Assembly: GCA_005223375.1 (NCBI GenBank)
Contig: RXOD01005102.1
Span: forward strand, 1 to 15,907
Direction of reading: 5' to 3'
Length of the DNA: 15,907 nucleotides
DNA from: Amoebophrya sp. AT5.2
Taxonomy: Eukaryota; Sar; Dinophyceae; Syndiniales; Amoebophryaceae
Part shown: positions 10,401 to 15,907 of the stretch, piece by piece
Layout: each line of letters opens with the position of its first letter
Position numbering within the stretch: position 1 is the first letter of the stretch
Notes under the pieces: model-generated
The model's input: only the letters and a program-made list of their open reading frames with translations
Database searches by the model: none
What the model was told of the DNA's origin: nothing
Translations under genes and position numbers: made by a program

Positions 10401-12113
10401 GTCGAAAACATCGGGCCAGAATTCGGCATCGAATTCCACCACGAACGAAGTCGCGGGACAACGCTTTAGACACTCCAATACGCCGCGAACACGAACTTCA
10501 CTTGTGCCTGTTGCTGAAGAGCCCGCCTTGCCAGAAGATGAAGATGGTGCACCGCGCGGGTAAACCCTAAAAAGACGAGAAGATGAGGAAGAGGATGAGG
10601 AACAAGAAGATGTACTCGTGAAGACTGATGTCGCGGAGGTGGCGGGGCGGCCGTCATTTTCAAACACCGTCCGGTTCCGATCGCACAAGACGCTTCTCAA
10701 CTGCCATCCAGCCTGAATTTCGACCTCGTCCGACACGTCGCCACGGATGTTCGTCTTCCCTCCTGTCTCCCGCCCTACCGCTCTCCACAGCCCTTTTCCT
10801 CTCGTTTCGCTTCCAAGTGCCAGGGGCTCGTCGCAACGGACGGAACGAAGTACGCGCCCAGTTGACCAATCTACGAAGTCTTTTTGCTTCAAAAGCTCCA
10901 CGAGTGCATGCCTGGACAGCGAAACAGCGTTTCCTGTGGCATTCACTTCTTTCGACGAATAGTGCTCCTGCATTTTGGGCAAGTGCTCCTCAAAGGCCCG
11001 GAGCGTTTCGCGACGTATGGCTTCCACCATTTTTCTGTCGACCAACAGCGGCTTCTCCTCGCCATTCTCGAGGACGTAGTACCACACCAGATGCATCGAT
11101 ATTTTCGCCTTTTCCTTCACAGACGACCATCCCGACGACGAAAACATGTAGCAGCGGAAAAACTTCACATCCGGGAAGCACCGGCGGAGGACCCGAACGC
11201 GCAGAACGAAAAAGCCCGGATAGAGCAAGTCGTCGAGTCGTTCGCGGTTTGCCGATGACGATGTTGATGAGGTAAAAGCACTACTTGTAGTCCCAGCCAC
11301 ACGACCCCCTCCGCGGCCACCGCCGCTCGATGACGCAACGCCTCCTGCCGACCGTGCGGAGGAAAGTCCCACGTCGTCCCCCTTGGCGCAGAAATTAAGT
11401 CCCCGCATGTAGGACCAACTCGCATTATCGCGGTCGTACCGATTCTGCCTGACCCGAGCATATCTTAATCTTTTCGCTTTCGCAAAGCCGCTCAAGCCCC
11501 GCTGCTCTTGTCGTCGCTTGATCGCCTCCAGCTGCCCCTCTGGGACGTCAAAACGCGCAAAACCAACCGGGTCGTCCAGCTTCAGCGAACAGTTTGCGAG
11601 GTCAATATCTTCCTGGAAAGCAAAGACGGGCGTCAGAAACGGCGTCAGCGGCAGCGTGATTCCTCGGTTCCACAGCCACGCCGTCAATTTATAAAAGAAC
11701 TCCCGGTCATCCGGGTTGATTTCCTGCGCCCCGTACTTCGTCCACGGAACGCCCTGCGAGCCACCAAAATAGCTCACGTTCTGCTTCTCCGAACGGAGGT
11801 GCGGTTGGGGGATGTCTCTCGAACGCAGAAACCCCATGATCTCAAACACGCAGAGAACCTCGTACGAAGTGAGGCCATACACTGACGACTTCAAAGCGAG
11901 AAACTTCCCCTGCTTCCACTGCTTCTCGCAGTCTCTTACTCGCGGCGGGAACAGTCGTCGAGCGATCCTCCCCACGTCAGACTTGAACATCTCGGCATCC
12001 GCAGCGGTGCGCCGATTGTTGAGATCAGAGCAACCCTGCTCGATCTCCTCAGCATCGTGGACGTCGGGGTCGGTTTTCTCATCTCCAACAGTCGCTGCAC
12101 GCTGCTCGTCCAT
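7406..12113 (-). CDS. Archaeo-eukaryotic primase (PrimPol/UL52-like AEP) fused to beta-helix-like domain
   Basis: Preferred model: exons 12113-9185 and 9051-7406, 4575 nt, 1524 aa. The ATG at 12113 has a good context (AAAATGGAC) and starts MDEQRAATVG. Three AEP catalytic motifs appear in order: motif I as VFAFQEDIDL (Asp169, Asp171), motif II as KISMHLVW (Ser339, His341), and motif III as DFVDWSTGRVLRSVR (Asp415, then Arg). In this superfamily these residues bind metal and nucleotide and make RNA or DNA primers or extend DNA. Ser/Gly-rich inserts lie at about residues 245-290 and 492-538, the first of them between motifs I and II. No SF3 helicase motifs are seen; GRETGGKT (447-454) fits a P-loop pattern but lacks the usual strand before it. 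Residues 978-1220 are unassigned; 1220-1500 hold irregular repeats (FRDCKFEVC, FVECNFFSS, TYGCNFDSF, FKCFGAEFRKC) that suggest a parallel beta-helix. Alternative: two separate proteins (see the intron at 9052-9184). Confidence 0.7.
9052..9184 (-). other. Probable phase-1 intron joining primase-like and C-terminal exons (133 bp)
   Basis: The donor is TGTCG|GTAAAAAG and the acceptor is TTCATCACAG|G. Both ends are phase 1, so splicing changes KYVGKKIK into KYVG-GAQWCELKF and keeps the frame. The segment is richer in A/T than its flanks, as expected for an intron. If it is not spliced, the primase-like frame ends at 9078. The downstream frame could then start at an ATG at 9190 whose product begins with a signal-peptide-like sequence (MSVKRLKTHPLFLVTTFISF), and the two genes would overlap by 113 bp. 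The size is close to that of the 137-bp intron in the EF-hand gene. Confidence 0.65.
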
Positions 12114-12582
12114 TTTGAGCAATTGATTCCGCCTCGTTCGTTGCGGTCGCTGTGGCGAAAAACTACTATCACTCTGTCTGACGACGACCACGTACTGGTG
12201 CTCAATAAACGATTACCATTACATGGTGAAGGTGAACGAAGAACATAGAACCGTCTGCAAGACGAATCACCATCATCTTCATCAAAATCAATTCATTCAG
12301 ATGTCGATTATACGTGCTTCTGGATCTTCGGGTTTGTTAATCACAAATCAATTTTTTTTTTCATCCGGCATCTTCGTGCTAAGCTTAACCTTAAGTACGC
12401 TCCAGCCGCTGCTAATGTGGCCGTTCCACTAATACATCGATGAAGTAGTCGTACCACGATACGATACCGACACCAGGCAGGCGCACGAGCCATTTTATAC
12501 CTCGTCAGGTGATAGATTGTGAATCACCTGAAGAAATGCCACAAGTGGATTTCACTCTTTCATTCTGGTGCAGCAATTAAAT

Positions 12583-12804
12583 TCAATTCATGCAAAATTT
12601 TGTCAAAGCGAGCTCCCATGATCGGCGTGCCAATACAGCCCAGTAGAAGATGATGAACGGGAAAGATGCTTCTGCGAGGAGAAAATCAAGAGTCGGCTCT
12701 GCACTGAAATTATAACCACAACGAGCGAGCAAGATCATCGCCTGGGGACAGCGTATGACCTGGATGCGTTCGGTAGGGCGAACATGGTGCGCCGTGCTGT
12801 GCAT
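12583..12804 (-). CDS. Doubtful 73-aa ORF with a hydrophobic segment
   Basis: The frame from the ATG at 12804 reads MHSTAHHVRPTERIQ, then a Cys-containing stretch, and then a hydrophobic, aromatic run (FPFIIFYWAVLA) near the C-terminus. It is on the strand shared by all supported genes and roughly 470 bp upstream of the primase-like start. Composition is AT-rich compared with the confident exons and no family is recognised. It could equally be a chance ORF. Confidence 0.18.
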   Translation of the reverse strand: MHSTAHHVRPTERIQVIRCPQAMILLARCGYNFSAEPTLDFLLAEASFPFIIFYWAVLARRSWELALTKFCMN

Positions 12805-12806
12805 GA

Positions 12807-13115
12807 TCGTTTGGATACATCCATTGCGTCGGATCGATTGGTGGTCAGATCGGGGTCCTGTCTTCAAGGTACAAGCAGGACAGGCAATTCGAATTTTACA
12901 ATCCAGTTAGTTTCACTTTCACCTTCCACCCGGGGCCGGGCGCTCATTCATCATCATCTTCATCGGAAGTGAAAATTATCAGTCAAATACAAATTCGGTT
13001 TTTCCGAATCCATCAGCGCTTCTCGGAAGTGGAACGCATGCTGCTCGAAGACAACAAGGCTCCTGAAGATAATGTAAAGCTCCTCGTTTATTGCACTAGT
13101 AGTTTTACACAATAA
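12807..13115 (+). other. Stop-free plus-strand stretch containing an exon-like segment
   Basis: This frame is open for 102 codons but has no early ATG. Within it, 13017-13073 is bounded by an acceptor-like TCCATCAG and a donor-like GTAAAG. It encodes 19 residues with natural-looking composition (RFSEVERMLLEDNKAPEDN). If real, it would be the only plus-strand exon in the window. No partner exons were identified. Confidence 0.15.
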
Positions 13116-13339
13116 TATTTTTGAACTCAAATTATATTATAAGTTCGTCTTCGTGCGGCGTCTTCTCTTGGTCTTCTAGTTCTGTCTCGCATTGAAATTG
13201 AATTATTTCACACAGAGATATACTTCATTCTGGATAACAAGCTGACGGAGGGTAAAACAACCACGCGGGTGTCAGCGGAGGTCTGAATAGATCGTTCTGT
13301 GGGCCTTCGACGAGCCGTTGGCACACCCACGCTCCTCTA

Positions 13340-13359
13340 CGCCGCTGCATAGTGCGGCG
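13340..13359. repeat. Short GC-rich inverted repeat
   Basis: CGCCGC at 13340-13345 and GCGGCG at 13354-13359 form a perfect 6-bp stem around an 8-nt loop, inside a local GC-rich island set in AT-rich spacer. No poly-T follows directly, so it is not called as a terminator. Confidence 0.4.
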
Positions 13360-13501
13360 CGGCTTCTCGTGCGAAGTGGTGCGCGCTAGTAAGAAGTACT
13401 AATCATGTATCCATGTCCATCATTTATACAGTGAGTTCCAACGTACGTAATCGTAAAGTACTTACAACAAGCAGTAAAAGCTAAGTTCCTTTCAATGAAT
13501 T

Positions 13502-13679
13502 CTAAGGCGGTGGCGCTCTAGTGCCTATCACAGACGTGAAGCCGGTCGTTGGACCGTCGGTCTTCTTGACAAAGTGCGTCACAATGTCCTCGCATGACAG
13601 ATAGACAAGACCCGATGTTTTTGATTTCGAAGCTATTAAATTTCCCGTCGTGGTCCACGTCCAGGTCCTCCACCAACCA
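13502..13679 (-). pseudogene. EF-hand coding fragment with an apparent one-base frameshift
   Basis: From 13679 the frame reads WLVEDL, followed by a canonical 12-residue EF-hand loop, DVDHDGKFNSFE (13661-13626), with acidic or polar ligands at positions 1, 3, 5, 9 and 12, and Gly at 6. Downstream this frame becomes unconvincing and stops at 13518. The neighbouring frame then reads well (LSCEDIVTHFVKKTDG) to a stop at 13502. The switch falls near an A5 run at 13622-13618, so a one-base insertion, a sequencing error or an unrecognised splice could explain it. It begins 33 bp past the ABC transporter stop on the same strand. A donor inside the last ABC codons (ATGTCG|GTGCAG, phase 0) and an acceptor GGTAG|TGG would join the two in frame, but the ABC C-terminus already looks complete. 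No upstream exons of an independent gene are visible. Confidence 0.45.
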
Positions 13680-13711
13680 CTACCATTCCAGTGAGTTGAT
13701 TCACTATTTTT

Positions 13712-15748
13712 CTAGTGACCTTCCTGCACCGACATTTCGTACAAATGCGCATAGATTCCTCCCCGTTTCTGCACCAGGGTGTCGTGGTCTCCTTGCTCCA
13801 CGAGGGCCCCCGCCTTGATCACCATGATCTTTTTGTAGTCTCGGATCGTGGACAGTCGGTGCGCAATGGTGATCACCGTGAGGTTCGACTTGGCGCGTTC
13901 CAGCAGCGCGTCCAGGGCCACCTGCACCTCCCGCTGCGACCGGTTGTCCAATGCCGCGGTGGCTTCGTCCAGCATCAGGATTTGCGGCTTGCGCAGGAGC
14001 GCGCGCGCGATGGACAGCCGCTGCCGCTGGCCGCCCGACAGCAGGGAAGCGCGCGTGCCAAGTAGTGTGTGCCAACCGATCTGGTTCTGCGACGGGCGCT
14101 GCGCGACGTCGGCCTGGATCTCCTCGGTGCTGGTTTGCCCTTGCGGCCCACCAGCAACGGAAAGCGGGGATGGATAAAGACCCCCGTCGATTTCGTCGTC
14201 GTAAGTATCGGCTCTCCTCACGAGGCTCCCAGATTTCACCGGGGAGGGTGGGGCGGCGCCGTCCATGCCTTCATCGTCGCCGGACGAGGACGGGTCGCCA
14301 ACGCTCGACATCGCGAGAGAGTCTTTCCCAGCGGGCTCCTCACTGCCCGCGTCGTCCACCGGCGATCTTTCTTTTTTCTTCTTCTTGTCGCCCTTCGCCC
14401 TTTTCTCTTTCGTAGTTTCAACAACGGCTCCTCCTGCTCTGCCCTCAACGTCCGCTTTCTCCGGTGGCGGTGGGTCGGGTCTCTTCGTCACCGGACCGAG
14501 AAAATCGACCATGGCCTGAGCCGCGACTTCCTCGACCTGTGCGACGGTGACTTTCGCCTGGTCGCGGGGGGACAAGCCGTACACCACGTTGTCCCAAGCC
14601 GACATATCAAACAGCACCGGCTCCTGTCCGACGTAGCCGATCAGCGATCGCCAGCTGCGCAGGTCCACCGCTGCTCGCAGATCGTGCTTCTCTGGTGGCG
14701 CTTTTGCTTTGATATTTGCCGGAGATCCACCGCTTGCTGTTGTATCTTTGCTTCCGCTCTTCCCCTTTCCGTCGGCCTCCGCGGCCTCGTCATGGCCATT
14801 ACCCAGCGACGTCACGAACACCGCTCCTGCCAACCTCCCGTGCAGCAGGTATTTGTTCAATTGCCGGTCTTTCTTGTACAGGCCTTGCGCGAACCGGTTC
14901 GGGTCGTAAAACCGCAGGATTAGCTGCATCACCGTTGATTTCCCGCCGCCACTCGGTCCGCACAGCGCGACTGTGTCCCCGCGCAAAATCGTCAAGTTCA
15001 GCCCCTTCAGGATCGGGTTTCGAGGCCGCGACGGGTACGCGAAGTGCACGTCCTCGAAAGACACGGAGCCAAACAGCTTGATCTTGTGCATCTGCTTCGC
15101 CCGCCGGCGGAACTGGAGCGAGTTCGCCACCATGTTTTCCCGATCGCCCGGCGCGTACTGCACCCGGGGCTTGCGGTCCATCAGTTGGTACAGCACCGCG
15201 GCGCCCGCCTTGCCCTCCGACAGGGCGGCGAAGGTTTCGGCGAGGTTCCCCGCGGAGCCTGCAATCAGAATGAACACGAACAAAACCGTGAACACCGCCG
15301 ATCCCGTGTTCCACCCGAAAATGATCAGGAGGGTTCCGATGATGGAGACCATCAAAAACACCAACGTCGTGACCGTGTCCGTGACGCCGCGCACGACCGC
15401 GCGCCGTCGCGCGAACAGCAGGCCCTCCTCCTGCTCCTTGGCGACCAGCTGCTTGAAGCGAAGGTAAAATTCTTCGGTGCCGTTCAGAGCGCGAAGCACG
15501 CGAACGGCGAAAATGGACTCGCTCGTGTACTTCTGCGCAAGCAGAACAGTGGGGGAGTTCGCCTGGTCGTCGCTGCCAGAAGCGACAATGACGATCAGCA
15601 CGGTGATGGCTCCGATTCCGGCAAGAAGACAGAGAGACAAAGCCCACGCCTCGTGTAAAGCGACGATCAGACTGCCGATAACGCAAGCAGTATCCTGGAG
15701 GACGAGACCCACACATGGAAGCATGCCGCAATAACCAGCACAGGAATG
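13712..15748 (-). CDS. ABC transporter, ABCB-type half or last half (5' exons beyond window)
   Basis: One large exon of about 678 codons ending at TAG. Its 5' edge is probably the acceptor CTTCTTCAG|C at 15750-15749; an in-frame stop at about 15788 shows that upstream sequence is intronic. Numbering from the ATG at 15724, hydrophobic helices lie at about residues 10-48 and 115-157, which would be the last helices of the transmembrane domain. The nucleotide-binding domain follows: Walker A GPSGGGKST (256-264), Q-loop VGQEPVLF (Gln367), signature LSGGQ (562-566), Walker B ILMLDE (582-587), AALD, and switch His622 in ITIAHRLST. All catalytic elements are intact, so ATP-driven transport across a membrane is predicted; the substrate cannot be told. 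Two inserts are unusual: about 60 extra residues between Walker A and the Q-loop, and about 130 extra before the signature, the latter rich in Lys, Asp, Ser and Pro (GDKKKKKERSP). Confidence 0.95.
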   Translation of the reverse strand, partial: HSCAGYCGMLPCVGLVLQDTACVIGSLIVALHEAWALSLCLLAGIGAITVLIVIVASGSDDQANSPTVLLAQKYTSESIFAVRVLRALNGTEEFYLRFKQLVAKEQEEGLLFARRRAVVRGVTDTVTTLVFLMVSIIGTLLIIFGWNTGSAVFTVLFVFILIAGSAGNLAETFAALSEGKAGAAVLYQLMDRKPRVQYAPGDRENMVANSLQFRRRAKQMHKIKLFGSVSFEDVHFAYPSRPRNPILKGLNLTILRGDTVALCGPSGGGKSTVMQLILRFYDPNRFAQGLYKKDRQLNKYLLHGRLAGAVFVTSLGNGHDEAAEADGKGKSGSKDTTASGGSPANIKAKAPPEKHDLRAAVDLRSWRSLIGYVGQEPVLFDMSAWDNVVYGLSPRDQAKVTVAQVEEVAAQAMVDFLGPVTKRPDPPPPEKADVEGRAGGAVVETTKEKRAKGDKKKKKERSPVDDAGSEEPAGKDSLAMSSVGDPSSSGDDEGMDGAAPPSPVKSGSLVRRADTYDDEIDGGLYPSPLSVAGGPQGQTSTEEIQADVAQRPSQNQIGWHTLLGTRASLLSGGQRQRLSIARALLRKPQILMLDEATAALDNRSQREVQVALDALLERAKSNLTVITIAHRLSTIRDYKKIMVIKAGALVEQGDHDTLVQKRGGIYAHLYEMSVQEGH

Positions 15749-15907
15749 CTGAAGAAGGTTACAGAGCCTGTCGTGCGAAATTGGAATTCATTCATGAGTG
15801 GCAAAAGGGACCCCCTTTTTTGCGGAAACCTGTCCAGCTCGCGAGCTGGTCCAGAAAGTGCAGACCACTACAATTCAAGACGAATCATAATTGCACAGAA
15901 TTGGCAT
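15749..15907 (-). other. Probable intron of the ABC transporter gene (partial)
   Basis: The sequence upstream of the ABC exon has stops in the coding frame and a pyrimidine-rich run before CAG at 15750-15749, consistent with the 3' end of an intron whose donor lies outside the window. It includes a perfect 16-bp palindrome at 15834-15849 and a short A/G homopolymer tract. Confidence 0.5.
15834..15849. repeat. Perfect 16-bp palindrome
   Basis: CCAGCTCGCGAGCTGG is its own reverse complement. It lies in the presumed intron upstream of the ABC transporter exon. It could be a protein-binding site or a chance occurrence; nothing else around it points to a function. Confidence 0.5.

Larger units (their letters stand above)
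12114..13501. other. Intergenic region between primase-like gene and ABC transporter region
   Basis: About 1.4 kb. 12114-12580 should hold the promoter and leader of the primase-like gene; I see no clear element there. 12583-13115 carries two weak opposing ORFs. 13090-13240 is AT-rich. 13240-13390 is a distinct GC-rich island with a 6-bp hairpin (13340-13359) and a short minus-strand ORF. No tRNA, rRNA or snRNA could be recognised. Confidence 0.55.

Noticed and set aside
10747..10788. P-loop-like GRETGGKT in the primase-like protein
   Set aside because: It fits GxxxxGK(S/T) but has no hydrophobic strand before it and no Walker B or helicase motif after it. It directly follows AEP motif III, where basic and Gly residues are expected.
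13240..13400. tRNA or snRNA gene
   Set aside because: The GC-rich island and hairpin suggested a structured RNA, but there is no cloverleaf, no T-loop consensus and no recognisable snRNA core.
14069..14923. 284-codon plus-strand ORF
   Set aside because: Antisense to the ABC nucleotide-binding domain, whose motifs are unambiguous on the minus strand.
1..15907. Spliced-leader RNA gene, CRISPR array, insertion sequence or prokaryotic operon
   Set aside because: No dinoflagellate spliced-leader sequence, no regularly spaced repeats, no transposase or terminal inverted repeats, and the genes have spliceosomal introns.

Overview
The window looks like nuclear DNA of a unicellular eukaryote. Genes are broken by short introns (51-336 bp) with GT...AG ends whose phases match across exons. 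There are no ribosome-binding sites or operon spacing, and the proteins carry long Ser/Ala/Gly-rich low-complexity inserts. An alveolate, possibly of the dinoflagellate or syndinian lineage, is my best guess: every supported gene lies on the minus strand, and calcium-binding and PP2C signalling genes are prominent. The species assignment is inference only.

Layout from left to right (transcription runs right to left). 1-2642: a three-exon gene for a protein with a PDZ-like domain and three evenly built EF-hand modules, running off the left edge. 2643-3797: mostly AT-richer spacer with one doubtful small ORF. 3798-6114: a complete five-exon PP2C/PPM-type Ser/Thr phosphatase of 441 aa, all phases matching. 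6115-7405: spacer with one doubtful small two-helix membrane protein. 7406-12113: a large gene, probably two exons and 1524 aa. Its first exon carries the three catalytic motifs expected of an archaeo-eukaryotic primase (PrimPol/UL52-like AEP), and its second exon has beta-helix-like repeats. 12114-13501: spacer with weak ORFs. 13502-13679: an EF-hand coding remnant that appears frameshifted. 13712-15748: the 3' part of an ABCB-type ABC transporter with very large inserts in its nucleotide-binding domain; its 5' exons lie beyond the right edge.

The genes do not form an obvious pathway. Calcium sensing (EF-hands), dephosphorylation (PP2C) and membrane transport (ABC) are typical housekeeping and signalling functions. 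The least ordinary item is the AEP-like gene: a primase-polymerase core with no recognisable helicase, apparently spliced to a C-terminal half of unknown function.
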